From: Episyrphus balteatus | Taxonomy: Eukaryota; Arthropoda; Insecta; Diptera; Syrphidae | Reading direction: 5' to 3' | Length of the DNA stretch: 64,000 nucleotides | NCBI RefSeq assembly: GCF_945859705.1 | Contig: NC_079135.1 | Location: 80,856,253 to 80,920,252 of the forward strand | Shown: in pieces, positions 35,006 through 47,800 of the stretch | Position numbering within the stretch: position 1 is the stretch's first letter | Layout: the number at the start of each line of letters is the position of its first letter | The notes under the pieces: generated by a model | The model's input: only the letters and a program-made list of their open reading frames with translations | The model's database searches: none | Told to the model about the DNA's origin: nothing | Made by a program: the position numbers and the translations under genes

Positions 35006-36603
35006 CAGTGACGAGCAAAAGTGGTCAAATGTTTTGCCTTTTTTGAGAAAGTTGTTTAAAACTTAGTGTTCTTTACATGAATTAAATCGTTTTTATGTTA
35101 TTATTTTTCTATATTATGCCAGCATTTGTTTTCCTGATTAAAATTTTAAAAAATGCTTCATTGTTCAAAAATGGAGAGTATCATATTGGTATTTGGACTT
35201 GACCAATTCTGCTCGTTTCTGAAAAAGGCTTTTGTTTCAATATATTGAGTGTACTAGAATTAATTTTTACCACTTTTAACCACTTTTAACAATGCCGCGA
35301 GATAGGATCTATCAATCTGTGAAGAAATAATTTTAAAATTCGTATTTCAGCTTAATGGAAAGCTCAAAGCTCATCGCTTTTAGACTTGTGTTTTTTTTAC
35401 TGCGCTTACAATTTCTTCAAAAATTTCAACAGATTTTCACCCAGATTATGTCAGGGTCTTATGCTGACTACGAAACTGTCTAAAACTTTTTATTGCTGAA
35501 GCAATATTTGACAATTTTAAAGGTTTTGCTGGGGTCTTCATCTAGTTGAAAAATTATATCAGACAACACGGAGTTTTCTTTTGCCAAAAAACTTGGTAAA
35601 TTGTTTCGTTTTATATCAGGATAGGTTCGCTTGTTCATTATTTTTTCAAAATTAGCTAGCAATCCACAAGATAACACCGGAAAATATTCTTGAGTCCATA
35701 ATAATTTATGTCCGTTCTATAAACTTGATACTGCTGAAATGTTTTTTCCAGTTTTGGATAGTAACTAGATTTGCATTCTATTTCTTCTGAGTTCTCGTCA
35801 ATCCAATCTACTTTTCCCATTGGTTATTGATTCTTTTTTGTGGTTATAGTTAAAGTTTTAGTAAAAGTTTTAGTAAAAATTCATCTAACCTAACGATTTT
35901 TGACTTAAAAAAAAGGTTTGGTGATGTTCTGTTTGAGTTTTTGGGGGGAGTTCCCGACCTTTGATAAAATTTGAAGATATGATGAGGAGGAGAATCTATC
36001 TTGATATAAAACGGTACAATTTAACAAGTTTTTTGGCAAAAGAAGACTCCGTGTCGTGTGATATAATTTTTCAACTACATGAAGACCCCACGAAAACCTT
36101 TAAAATTGTCAAATATTGCTTCGGAAATCAGAAATTTAAGACAGTTGCGTAGTCAGCACAAGGCCCTGACCCATTTTGGCTGAAAATCTTTTGAAAGTTT
36201 TGAAGAAATTGTAAGGGCAGTAAAAGAACGCAAGCCTAATAGTGATGAGCTTTGAGCTTTCCATTAAAAATACGACCGAATTTTAAAATTATTTCTTCAC
36301 AGATTGATAGATCCTATCTCGCGGCATTGTTAAAAGTGGTTAAAAATAATTCTAGTACACTCAATATATTAAAACAAAAGCCTCTTTCCAAAACGAGCAG
36401 AATTAGTCAAGTCCAAATACCAATATGATACTCTCCATTTTTGGACAATGATGCATTTTTTTAAATTTTAATCAGGAAAATGAATGGTGGCATAATATAG
36501 AAAAATAATAAAATAAAAAGGATTTAATTTATGTAAAGAACACTAAGTTTTAAACAACTTTTTCAAAAAAGGCAAAACATTTGACCACTTTTGCTCGTCA
36601 CTG
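35006..36603. mobile_element. Palindromic Tc1/mariner-like element, 1.6 kb
   Basis: Ends CAGTGACGAGCAAAAGTGG, inverted at the other side, flanked by TA on both sides (35004-35005, 36604-36605), as in Tc1/mariner insertion. The arms are inverted copies for at least 640 bases each, with a unique centre of about 270 bases (near 35690-35955). Each arm carries the same broken reading frame: TYPDIKRNNLPSFLAKE at 35480-35677 (minus) and IYLDIKRYNLTSFLAKE at 35961-36152 (plus). An ATGCCGCGAGATAGG near the arm ends may be a transposase start (MPRDRIYQSVKK, then stop). No intact transposase. Confidence 0.8.
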
Positions 36604-37001
36604 TATGTACCTATTTCTAGTGAGAAAAAATTTAACTATCGTGACGCGCCATCTAGCTTCAAATTAGAATATGCAAAAATTAGTGAATATTTTTTTATTA
36701 TTTTGAAAAAGTTTTTCCACTTAGGAACTTGATTCTCGCAAATGCCTTTAATAACAAATGCCCTTATCTACATAATAACCGACTGCGGGCGAATTTATGT
36801 GGTCACACTAAGCTATTATATTTTTTAATTTTGAAACTATGTATGTAAAATTATTACTCGCTGGTACCGAGATGTAGAATAATTTTTAGCAAAATTAACA
36901 TACATATTAAGTAAACAACCAAATAATTAATTATTAAAAATTTATTTTCAGCAAATGAAAATGGGATTACTTTTCTAAACGTTTTTGGGATAAATAAGAA
37001 T

Positions 37002-40000
37002 ATGAGTTGCGTTAAAAGGTAAGATATTTATTTATCAATATTTTTTGTCTTAGATTGGAATTATATTTAACTTAAAATGGACTCTATAAAAAAATTTATT
37101 ATGAATAAAGAATCAAGTTTGTCATTCGACGAGCTTGACGTTGATTGATTTTTCAGGAGTTTCCTTTTTAATGTTTTTTATATTTTTCATTCTTCATAAG
37201 TTTATCGAATGCCTTTTTTATGTTTGAATGTGCTAGGAAATGTCTGCTGATGAAAGATGAACCCGAAAAATTTAGCAGTGCAGTCGGTCTTGCTGTATAC
37301 ATCAGACAAAATTTTCCATTTGATTTTCTATTCAGAGGGGGGCGTGGTATCATCACATTTAAAATATGTTATAGCTATAAATAGTTGAAAATCTTGAATT
37401 TTTTGCAAAAATTGTAGTTTTTTTTAGAAAAATATTAGATTTTGTACTGCAGAGAAAATATAGGGCTTTCAAAGATTTTTAAATTTTGGCAAAGTTAATA
37501 CTAAGAATGAATTCTTTTCAAAAACAATGCGCAAACAAAAACGATAGATTTTTCTAGAAAGGAGTAAAAACAACTCAATGAGTTCATTTTGTAAAGTACA
37601 CGCAATAAAGTACAATAAATTTAAAATTATTATTATTGTTTATAAATTAAATTATTTTTTATAAAATTGAAATTAGTTCTTGTTGTTTCATCATTATTTC
37701 TCTTTAAATTAATTTATTACAGATTTGTCAAATATCCTGTTGCCTTAATACGATCAGCAATTATAATAATCAATAATATTTATTGCATTCCAACATATGT
37801 AATATGGATGACTTGTTTGTGGCCATTTAAGATTGTTTATCCAACCTTTTATAGCAAAGTTGAAGGAATTCTATTTTCATGGCTCCTAGCAGTTGTTGCA
37901 ATGTGGTCATATTCCGCAGGATACGACAGTGAGTATAAAAAATATTTAGATGGCTGAAATATTTGGCAAAGAATTTTATTCTAAGAAAAGACAGTACATT
38001 TTACCTTTCTCAATTTTTGTAAATTTGCAGAAGTTAGATTTTAGATACAAGACAAAATATTTAGCAGCACTTATCTATTTATTTTTTATTTCAGTCATAG
38101 AAGTAGGAGACGATATAAGTCCTTGCTTGGATAAACACACTTTAGTATTAGCTAATCATCAAAGTACGGCTGATGTACCGTTTTTGATGGCAAATTTCAA
38201 TTCTAAGCCAAAAATTTTACCAAACGTAATGTGGATAATGGATCGTCTATTTAAATTTACAAATTTTGGAATAGTGAGCGTTATACATGAGGATTTTTTC
38301 ATTTCATCGGTAAGTTCAAAAAGAAAATAATCACGTACGATTTTACATCAAATAATGAATGGTTAAATTTAGTCCAATTTAAGATATTTCACTAACAAAT
38401 ATTTTAGATAATTGTTCATTGTTTTGTATCTCAATCAGAATTATAGTAAAAAAAAAACAAGCATTTTATCTTATAGGAGTTTTCTATATAATTTGAATTT
38501 AAATTTTATCTCATCAGGGAAGAGAAAATCGGGAGTCATCAATACAGGACCTGAAGGATCATCTTGAGCATTCCTACAAAAAATATGATCGTAAGTGGAT
38601 TATATTATTTCCCGAAGGTGGTTTTCTTAGAAAACGTAAACATATCAGTCAAAAATACGCCCAACAACATGGTCTCCCTCATTTGGAACACGTTACTTTA
38701 CCCCGAATTGGAGCAATGAAAGCAGTCATTGATGTTTTGCATAAGGACCACAATCAAAAAGGTTTATTTATTTATTATATTTACTTTCCTGTCCATACTT
38801 TTAATACTCGTTGTTTTGCTTTAATTTCAGATGAAGAAAACTTTCTTGATTATATTTTAGACATAACAATTGCATATCCGGAAGGAATTCCACTAGGACT
38901 GCTTGATATTTTGAACGGATTTAAAGGATCTTGCCAAACCTACATGCATTATAGATTGTACAAAATTACAGAGGTAATATGTGTTTCCTTTATTATGTAT
39001 GATAAAATTGATAAAATTTCGAGGAAAGAGGGATTAAGCGAAATTTAAAAAAAATGGCCTTTTTCTCACGAAGGTTTCAACTTACGAATAAGGTCATCAT
39101 CATAAACTTATGAGCCTAAGAAAACAAATTTTAAATGAAGTCCATTTTGGCTGGAGTATTTTCGCCTATCCGCTGCTCGATGTGGCCGAAAAAAAAAACT
39201 TTGTATGACAATTTTTTGTAAAATAGGGTAAATTCACAAACGTCAAATTTTTTGGCAGTGATTACGCATCACTGCTTTTTTGCGATGCTGATCGTTGCTC
39301 AGCTGATGACGATGCGATGCTGATTGGCAAAAAGTTTTACATTTAAAAACAATTTTTGCTTAATGATAGAAATGTAATAATAAAAACTCTTTTTTGTAAT
39401 TAAAATCTGGAGCCATACATTTTATCTCTCAAAGAACTTTCCTCCACAATACTGACTTCGATTTTCTGCCGGCCTTAAATTAACCTTCATAATTTAATTT
39501 GGTTTCTATTAGTGGTATAATATGTGGGCTGGTAAAATATATCCGGAAATTCATCAAATTAATTAATTTAGAACTTGATTAAATACTTTTCATTGTCCTA
39601 TTCCGCCTTTTTTACTCCAAATCGCGTCGGCATCAACAACTTATCAAGAAAATTCTTAATGCTTTTTATCAAATTTTGCAATAATGAACAATTGACATTT
39701 TAAGTGATGCTTATTATTTGCGTTTATGAACGTGCTACAAAAATGATCGCAAATCATCTCTGCAGTGATGCGTTTGTGAATTTACACATAACAATCAACT
39801 ACAATTTTGTAGAATATAATTTTTGTCTCAAACCTACCATTTTAAAAATAAAAAATTGTGACCTTTGAACCCTTATAATGGGACTAGCAGACAGAGGAAA
39901 CTTCAGGACTTTTTTGTAAACCACCCCTACACCAAGCTGTATACCAAAAATCAGCCTGTTACAATTTTTTTCCTTTCTTTGACAATTTTTCGTATATTCT

Positions 40001-43000
40001 TACTGTATTAATTCTTCTATAAAAGGTGATCTGCATGGCCGTGGCGATCATACGACATTTAACAGGGATATGCTTATACTTGGTTATGCTTATACGTAGC
40101 TTGAAAATAAACTCTTCTTATGAAAAATATAACATTAAAAGGATGCGAAATATTTGATAATTACTGCATTGAAAAATTCTGAAGGCAGACCATCGACTAA
40201 TTTGTTGTTCATAAGCTTTTCGAAAAAGTGGAGAAGATCTAAATTGGTCAATAAATCATCTTTAAATTCATAAGCTTTTATTCCCTTTACCTCTTCGAAG
40301 TTAGGCGGCGAAGTTGACAGGGGTGGGTTTCTTCTTGTTTTCCTTCGGTCGCAATTAGCCCTATTCTGAATAAAAACTCCCAGGGAAATGTGTTCAGAAG
40401 AAGTGCTGCAATTTGTAAAACTCGCAGAAAATCGTCTCTTTTCCGTTTAAAGGAGACTGGGCAAATTTGTATGGAACGCAGACGTTGCGCGGCCAAAAAT
40501 GATTTTGTCATTTATTGATGTAGTTAAGTCATAAAAGTATTTTGCAAAATTTTTTTCCCTGTGACGTGCCTAACAAATGGATAAAATGCATTTTTGCATT
40601 TAACAAACTATGGATTTTCAAGTGTATTTTAAATGCAAAATGCTGATACTCTGTCATTTTTCCTGAGCTAACCTTGAATATACGACAAATAAAGACCAAA
40701 ATATAATACTTTTAAAACCACACTTTTGAGTTTTTTGTTCAATATTTTGTTAGTTTGAATTACATGAAAACTCTCAAAACTAAAATGCACGACTTGCTCT
40801 TAGAGTTCAAGTGGCTTAAATTTTTAAGACTTTTTATATAGAAATTTGTGAAATGTAGGTACATATATAAAAACAAAAGAAAAAAAAAAGGTAATAAATA
40901 AAAAAAAAAAAAAAACAAATTAAAAACAAATAAAATTCATTTTTCAAAAAAATTAAACAACATCTGAAATCAAATCGCCCCACAAAACAAGTATGTAGGT
41001 TTATTTGCTATATTAGGGTGCATTTTTAGAAAAAAATTTTAAAATCGTTAGAGCCGTTTTTTAAAATGCTAATTTTTTATAAATAATTTTTTGGAAAAAA
41101 GTTTTACAATAAAATTGTTATGCCATTTTGTTGAAATCACTAATCAACATCTAAAAACAAAATTTCAAAAAAATTCAATGTCCCGTTTTCGAAAATTTGA
41201 TTTTTCAAAAAAAAAAATTTTCAAAATTTTTTTTAAAAATTCAAAAATTATTTTTTTCAAAATTTTATTATTGGCTTATATTAAAATTATATAAATGCTT
41301 TTGTATAAAAAATTTCGTTGAAATACAACAAGCAGTTTTGCAGAAAATCAGATTTGAAAAAAAGCGGTCCTATGGCAGGTACCGTTAATAATGATTTTCA
41401 AAAAAAATGTTTTTCTTCATGTTCTTGTTCAAAAACTAACATTTGAATTTTTTTTAACAAAATCGTTGAAGCCGTTTTCGAGAAATTAAACTTTTCCGAC
41501 AGGTACCGTTATTTTTGGTCCAAAAAAATTAATTCCAAGTTTGAAGTCAATCGGTCCATCCGTATGGGCTCTAGTTCCTTATAGTTCCAGACAGACAGAC
41601 AGACGGGCTTCCGGGACCCACTTTTTTGGCATTGTCTATCATCGTAATGTCATGGAAAAATGTTATCTCAAACTTTTTTTTTGTACGAATGCATAACTTG
41701 ATGTAAAGTTCCTATATCGCAAGTAAAAAGTCTCGCTAGTGTTGGTTTAAAAAGCTTATATTAAGAGTTATATTGGTCGGATATTCAAGATTTTCACATT
41801 GCAAAATACATTAACACTAATAATATTGCAATATCTTGCTTTGCAGCAAAACGTCCATAGTAAAAGTTATTCCTAAGTTTTAGTTCTTTCATTTGATACC
41901 AATTTCATTAATGGCCACCGAACGTCCAAAATGTCCATTCTCCTTTTGTTCTCGTTTCGTTAATAGTCATGAATAGGGCTGAATATGATTTAAAATTTTA
42001 AAGACAAGCAAGATGTTTGTTTTATAAAATATTCGACTTTTCGATCTCCATTAGCTGGAAGTAGGTATGTTGTTTTTTTCCTTAAGAGTGTTTTTCCTTC
42101 CTTTTTACTGGCTCAATACCCTACCTTTGCTGGTCTTTATTTTGCGCTGTAGAATCTTCATATGTAAATCTGTTATCTCCTCTTTCCGGGCAACTCGTTC
42201 GTCATCATATCATCTTTACTTTTTCTGACTTTTTTTGTCATAGATATTTTATTAAACATTTTAAAATTTAGTTTACTGTCACGACGCACATCATTTAATC
42301 AGTTCCATTCGGCATACAAATCCAACTCACAAAAATAAGGTTTTAAGCAGCAGTGTTTCACTATGAAGCCACTGACTAATGATCTTTTCGATAAAACCTG
42401 ATTTAAACCATTCCACAAATAATTTTGATTTTCAAAGTGGCGTTAATACTTTTTACTACTTTTCTACTTTTTGTAAGTGCGCTTATTCAGCTGACCCATA
42501 ATAAAACTCGATATGGAATGCTTTGAAAGGGAGTCAGTGGAAAAATAACCGAACTTTTTGATTATATCTTTTTCGTTGATTCTGCTAACATTGGGAAAAA
42601 AACGAAAAATGAAACATAAAAATATGTGTGCTTTTTCAGGTGACACAAAGTGTATATGTCGTTTCAAATATTTTTTATTGTTCAAAAACATTATTTAACT
42701 TGTGTATACATACATCTTGTTTATTTTAAAGTTTTGAGTTTATTTTAAAATATTAAAGTACTAAATTTTTTTTTTCAATTTCAATTTAGGTACCTAGCGA
42801 AGAGGCATCGCTCACAGAATGGTTATATGAACGATTTTACGAGAAGGAGAATATATTGAAAAACTTTTACGAAACAGGATTATCAGATGCTGTTAAATTA
42901 TCTTCGCAATTAATACGCCAGGACATTCTGAGGCTTGTCCTTATAAATGCTTTTTTTATTACGTCGTCGTACATACATTATCAAATATTTCGCATCCTTT

Positions 43001-43047
43001 TAATGCAATATTTCTTTATAAGCCGAGTTTATATTCAAGTTTCCTAA
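37002..43047 (+). CDS. LPGAT1: Lysophosphatidylglycerol acyltransferase 1 (LPGAT1)
   Basis: Exons 37002-37018, 37723-37928, 38095-38309, 38518-38761, 38831-38973 and 42790-43047, phases consistent, 360 residues (human about 370). An ER membrane acyltransferase of the PlsC/LPLAT family that remodels lysophospholipids. Seen: membrane segment after [10 protein letters not shown]; the block [21 protein letters not shown]; the catalytic motif NHQSTADV (NHx4D); [10 protein letters not shown] and HEDFFI; the acceptor-binding [21 protein letters not shown]; a [11 protein letters not shown] block; and C-terminal [15 protein letters not shown] with a last hydrophobic segment. The start MSCVK on a 17-base exon is inferred from splice phase (AG/A making Arg) and is the least certain part. 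The last intron is 3.8 kb and full of repeats. Confidence 0.9.
39228..39785. repeat. MITE with GTAAATTCACAAACG ends, about 560 bp
   Basis: Ends gtaaattcacaaacg at 39228-39242 and its complement at 39771-39785, each followed inward by a gcatcactgc-like block. Noncoding interior with gatgctgatc-type short repeats near 39280-39320. Confidence 0.7.
41030..41760 (-). repeat. Dispersed noncoding repeat with CTGTCTGT run, copy 2
   Basis: Read on the minus strand it repeats the block order of 29110-29470: actttttacttgcgatatag, cattacgatgat, aaaaaagtgg, ctgtctgtctgtctgg, ggatggaccgattgacttca, then cgaaaacggcttcaacgatt and a second gagccgt-like block (cggctctaacgatttt near 41040-41055). This copy is longer than copy 1. 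Confidence 0.65.
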
Positions 43048-43204
43048 ATTTAAACTAATACTAATCAAATCAAGTTTTATACTACGATGCAAAGAGATTT
43101 CTCACATTACACAAACATACACGTGTGTTGGGCAACCGGGACTGTTAAACATCTTAAATGCATGTGCCTAAAATCCGGATCTAATAAAGTGAATGCACAA
43201 TATA

Positions 43205-43210
43205 AATAAA
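43205..43210 (+). terminator. Candidate poly(A) signal of LPGAT1
   Basis: AATAAA about 160 bases past the stop codon (43045-43047). Confidence 0.5.
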
Positions 43211-43779
43211 ATCAATTGTCTATTTTGTTAAATTTATAAGTAAGTAGGAAAACATAACGCAAATAAAGAAATTTATTAATCAAAAAATGTGATACTTAAA
43301 ATAAATGGTGTCGTTATATTTTCAACGAAATTAATTTTAAATAAATTGATGTTATATTTGATGGAAATTCTAGCATAAATGTTTAAGGATTGTTTTTACA
43401 TTTGGAAATTTTATATTTCGACGATATTTGTTCTGTTATTGGTTGAGCCAATAAGGACCGAAAACAGACATTACCAAAAGGTTCGATTTCTATGATTTTT
43501 TGTTTCTTATTTGTTTTCTATATTTAAGACATTCTCTGAAAAAAAGATAGTTTTAAAAGGTTAATTTAAAAAAAAAATCAAATATCTAATGATGTTAATA
43601 CTTAAAAAAAACTATCACTTTAAATAAAAGATGCTACAGATTCGCATTCTGAGTCAATCCAATAAATTCTCTGGGCACGAATATGTAAATATTATAATGT
43701 CAATCGATTATTTACAGCATTTTTTGGAATTTCAAGCTCAAATGCTACACTAATCAATATGAAAATGTTGAAAATGTTT

Positions 43780-44297
43780 TTTCTTAAAAATGTAATTTTT
43801 CGGAAAGGAGTACCCGTTGCATTTTTGTCGAAAATAAAGTTATAATTTTTGTACATTAATGGATAGGCCTGTTCACTAGAAACTCATATCTTTAAACCAA
43901 AACTCATTTTTATGCTTGGCTCCAAAAATACTTGCTTCTCAATATAAAAAAAATAATAATTGAATTTTAACCCACTCGGCAAAAAAAGCTTAAAGGAACT
44001 TTTGGTTTATATTTATTTGGTTTAAAAAAGCCTATCTTTTTATACATTTCCCGCTGGATTCGGAGTGAATTTTTTGAAATGCATTTTCTTCGGGCATTTT
44101 TTGCAGAAAATCTTAAGAAATAAAGTTGTAATTTTTGTACATCAAAGGATAGCCATATTCACTAGAAACTCATATCTTTAAACCAAAACTCGTTTCAAGA
44201 CTTGTCCTTGGGTCCGAAAAAATTTGCTTCTCAATATGAGAAAAAAAAATTGAATTTGAAGTAACTCGGCAACCAGAGCTCAAAGGCACTTTTTTTT
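43780..44297 (+). repeat. Imperfect tandem duplication, period about 277 bp
   Basis: The block aaagtt-taatttttgtacat, then ggatag, ttcactagaaactcatatct and ttaaaccaaaactc starts near 43846 and again near 44123, both followed by ttgcttctcaatat and an actcggcaa block. Two diverged direct copies. Confidence 0.7.
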
Positions 44298-44424
44298 ATA
44301 ATTTAACTATGACGTAATTCCATGAGTGCATATAGTATAGGCATATTGTTGTATGTTTTTCGGTCTTATTTATTGACGAATACAATAACAAAAGAAGAAA
44401 TTCAAAATATAGGAAAATTAAATT

Positions 44425-44718
44425 TTCCAAGAGCTGGAAGGCTATTTCTTGCGCGCGAGGTAACGGATTTGTATTAATATTAAAAATAGATTCATTTATA
44501 GCGATAACAAATATGTACAAAGGTCTGCCGGCTTGTATCAGCGCCAATTATGAGAAAAAGTGCAGTAACACTGCATTTTGGCACTACTTTTTCTCAGAAT
44601 CGGCGCCGATATTAGCCGGCAGACTTACATACATGTTAGGGCTATAAATGGACCTCCTTGTAATATTAATATAAATCGGTTACCTCTCGCGCGAAAAATC
44701 TGCTGTCGGCTCTTGGAC
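44425..44718. repeat. Nested hairpin element, about 290 bp
   Basis: Outer arms tccaagagctgg, then cgcgcgaggtaac and tttgtattaatatta, are matched in inverse at the right end. Inside, 44520-44626 forms its own strong hairpin (ggtctgccggct and gagaaaaagt arms). The whole element can fold as one long stem. Confidence 0.75.
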
Positions 44719-47700
44719 TAGAATGATACCTTGTTCACTTCGAATAATGATGATTTTGAATTTGCTGTTTTAATTCAATTTTTGATACATACATTTATCT
44801 AACGGGGAAAATGGATATACGAAATGATTTTTTTTTCTTAAAAAGAATTGATTATTTCAGACCCTTCGTAGAATTTTTAAATTTGCGAAAAATGTATATG
44901 GATACCAATGCCTGGATAGTTTTTTTTTCCAAGCGATTCGTAAAAAAAATTACAATACAAATGAAGGGTCCAGAGGGAAAATAGCACATGTCCACATTTC
45001 GTCAAATACAAACTAATGATGAGGTCTTGTAGTATTTACTGAGCACTATCTAATGGCATCCTTAGTCCTTACTTTAAGAAAACAAGTTAAGATCCTTGCT
45101 AAAAAAATAAATAAATGCTATGCCTTTAATACTAAGTTGTATATGAACAAGATTTTTAATTTCTTTTTTTCGGAATGAACTTTTGCTCTTTTCCCCTGGA
45201 CCATTTAAATGGAATTCAAAAAAATTGAGACTTGAGTAGAGTAATAATTGTGCCACAGGGAAGAAGTTCCAAAAGTGGAAATTGGTGCTCCAAGAGCAAG
45301 TTGTTTTCTTGTCGTTTTAATACTTTCGTATTAGCTGTGAATGTACCTTTATTTACAGCATCGCAAACGAAACAAAAATTATTTTAAGAAAGTTGAACCC
45401 CTAAAAAAATTTATCTCTAAAAGCCGTTTTAATAAAAAACGAACTCCGATTAAATAAAAACGATTTTCGATTAATATTCGGTATAAAGGTGCTTTTAGTG
45501 TGCACTAGTTTCTCGCTTAAGCCATATTGGATATAGCTTTTCATTTGGTAGATAGTTCACACAAGAAAATAATAAAGCTGTTAATGACCTGGTATTCTTT
45601 TGTAGTGACCGCGAGCCACTTGATTAAAAAAGTTGGTTTGTTTGAATTTATTTAATCAAGAGACTTGCTGTCACAACGAAAGAATGTACATAAGTCAGTC
45701 ATTAATAGCTTTATTTTAACCGAAATACATGTCGTACGAAAACGTTTTAAGGCCAGTTTCATTTTAAAGCTCGTTTTGCATTGTTTCAAACTGATTTGAA
45801 TTAGTTTTTTACTGCAAGATAAAAGGTGAGTTTTTGCTGTTGGACTCTGATGGACTGATGAGCTTGGAAGTCTCATGAAAACACGGTATTATTATTTTTA
45901 ATTATTAATTCAATTCAGAAAAAAATCATTTATGATGATCAATACCTACTTCTTTATAAAGAAATTAAATTAAAAAGAAATTCAAATTACTTAAGTTTGT
46001 CTAACGAAAAAACCGAAATAAGATGAAAAAATTCTACTTCCAATTTGAATACTGTAGGAATGATAACAGGACCACACCCATTACGATAAATACCGGATGC
46101 TATAATACGGATGAGATAAGGCTTAAAATGTTTTTGCATAAATTCGAAACAAAGTAAAAATATTTTCAGACAAATTTATTTAAGAACATGTGTTATATTT
46201 TTGTAGCACATTTTTCGGAAAATGTATTTTTTAATAACAAATCATGATGTTTATTCCTTATTTAATAATTTTAACATCCTTGCAACAGTTTAAAAACTAA
46301 ATGAAATTTCAAAAAAATTAAATTATTTTAAAAAATTCAATTTAACAACTTAACACCCGGGATCAGCAGAAAACCTTACAGATTCAATAAAACTTGTTTA
46401 AAAATAAGGTAAAAACTTTTGTAAAAATTATTTAAAATTAAGTAGGTACCTAAGAACTAATTAGGTATTTCAAGATTCGATATCCTCGTAGGGTATTTGA
46501 TGTGTAACACATACAAGGAAGCCCTTCACTAGGCAGCTAACAATATTAAATTCAGTTAGATTGCCAAATGATGGACCGGCTTGTAGGATGTTTAATTTAA
46601 ATTTTTCACTTTATAAACTCATAATATCACAAACAAAACGAAACAAACGCACTTAACGGCAAACCGTTAATGACTGAGGGAAATTCAAATGTTTGAAAGT
46701 CCTTTAATAGTTGCGAATTATTAAAAATTGAAAAAAAATTGTATTTTATCTTGTTCGTGTGATAAGAAACATAGTGTAAATGTGTATGCATGAAGTAATG
46801 TATGTATATAATATATTTTTACATACCTTCATTCGAAGAATCATGTTTAACATTATTGTGGTAGCGACTGCATTCATCATAATTATTTGTTATCGCTTTG
46901 GTTTGAATTTTCTATTAAAAAAAAAAAAAATATGCGATTGTTTTTTTGTTTTATCCATGGTTCTGATAAATAGGATTCATTTTATGAAACATACATACAT
47001 TACATGTACATTGTACATATATGTATGTATATGATGACGTGATCTTATCTAAATACATAAATTTATCCCTTTTTATAATATAATTAGTTATTAAACAAGC
47101 ATTAACTTATGTGTTAACCACGTAGGTATCTACAAAGCAGATTTTGTTCAGTTTTTCAAAGAAATTTTAGATTTACCATTTATCATTTGGTATAAACAAT
47201 AAAAGGTAAAATTAACTCCTAAGCAGATCGAGCGAAATTTTAACTCCCATATAAATTATCGAAAAAATTTAGCTGAGCTCAAATTTATTTAAGAATCTTA
47301 GCCGGGTTTGAGAGCAGATTCAGCTAGAAAATCCACACACTCGTTTTTATCTGTCCCAATTTAGCGAACGAAAAATAAGTCAAGAAAAACAGAGAATTAA
47401 AGTATCAGCTAAAATGTAGTTATTTTCGAAAAAAACCTTTTCGTATTTGATTTTTGATGAAAGGTTTTCAGCATTGTTTAGCAGAAAACAAAATATTTTA
47501 AGACACTGCAATTAAGTAATGAATGCAGGAAGATGACGATATGTAATTATGAACCTTCATGTTTTTTTTTTAATTTAAAAATAGGTAGGAAGCATTTCCC
47601 AACGAGTGGATATCATATGAAATTATTAAAAGTCCAAAAGTAGTTATTGCCTGAAAGCTAAACCGAAACCGATTCATAATAAATATTCCAAATCCAATCA

Positions 47701-47800
47701 TAGTAGTTGTTATTGAAGAACGCGTTAATCTGCCGGGCTGCGCATACCTTTTGCGCTCTTTGTAACAAATAAATTTATTAAATAAAAAAAACTATAGGTA

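Larger units (their letters stand above)
34593..36763. repeat. Outer inverted-repeat element hosting other insertions
   Basis: Arms gggcattcgttatt and tcaagttcctaagt-gaaaaact at 34593-34640 match, inverted, the end at about 36705-36763; similarity goes on for about 100 bases (to the tgatggcgcc/ggcgcgtca block). Inside lie a 256 bp inverted repeat and the palindromic Tc1-like element, so this is the oldest layer of a nest. Confidence 0.65.
31134..37001. other. Gene-free 5.9 kb between acid phosphatase and LPGAT1, mostly transposon debris
   Basis: Proximal part: the acid phosphatase promoter, then AT-rich DNA. A small hairpin sits at about 31947-32021 (ggctcttcaaaccaat against its complement). 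From 34125 on it is a stack of elements: a retrotransposon piece, then nested inverted repeats to about 36763. An acceptor-like attttcag near 36942-36951 may open the LPGAT1 5' UTR exon. Between 32060 and 34100 I see nothing functional. Confidence 0.55.
38974..42789 (+). other. LPGAT1 last intron (3.8 kb)
   Basis: Holds an inverted-repeat element (39228-39785) and a copy of the dispersed noncoding repeat (41030-41760, minus). Open frames at 40287-40511 and 41091-41388 are low-complexity or unsupported. No nested gene seen. Confidence 0.55.

Noticed and set aside
37667..37722. LPGAT1 start in the hydrophobic stretch before 37723
   Set aside because: The frame there has no ATG and contains a strong acceptor (tttattacag); phase and homology point to the small exon at 37002-37018.
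40287..40511. Minus-strand open frame of 74 codons in the LPGAT1 intron
   Set aside because: No recognisable family, no splice context and no conserved pattern; probably repeat-derived.
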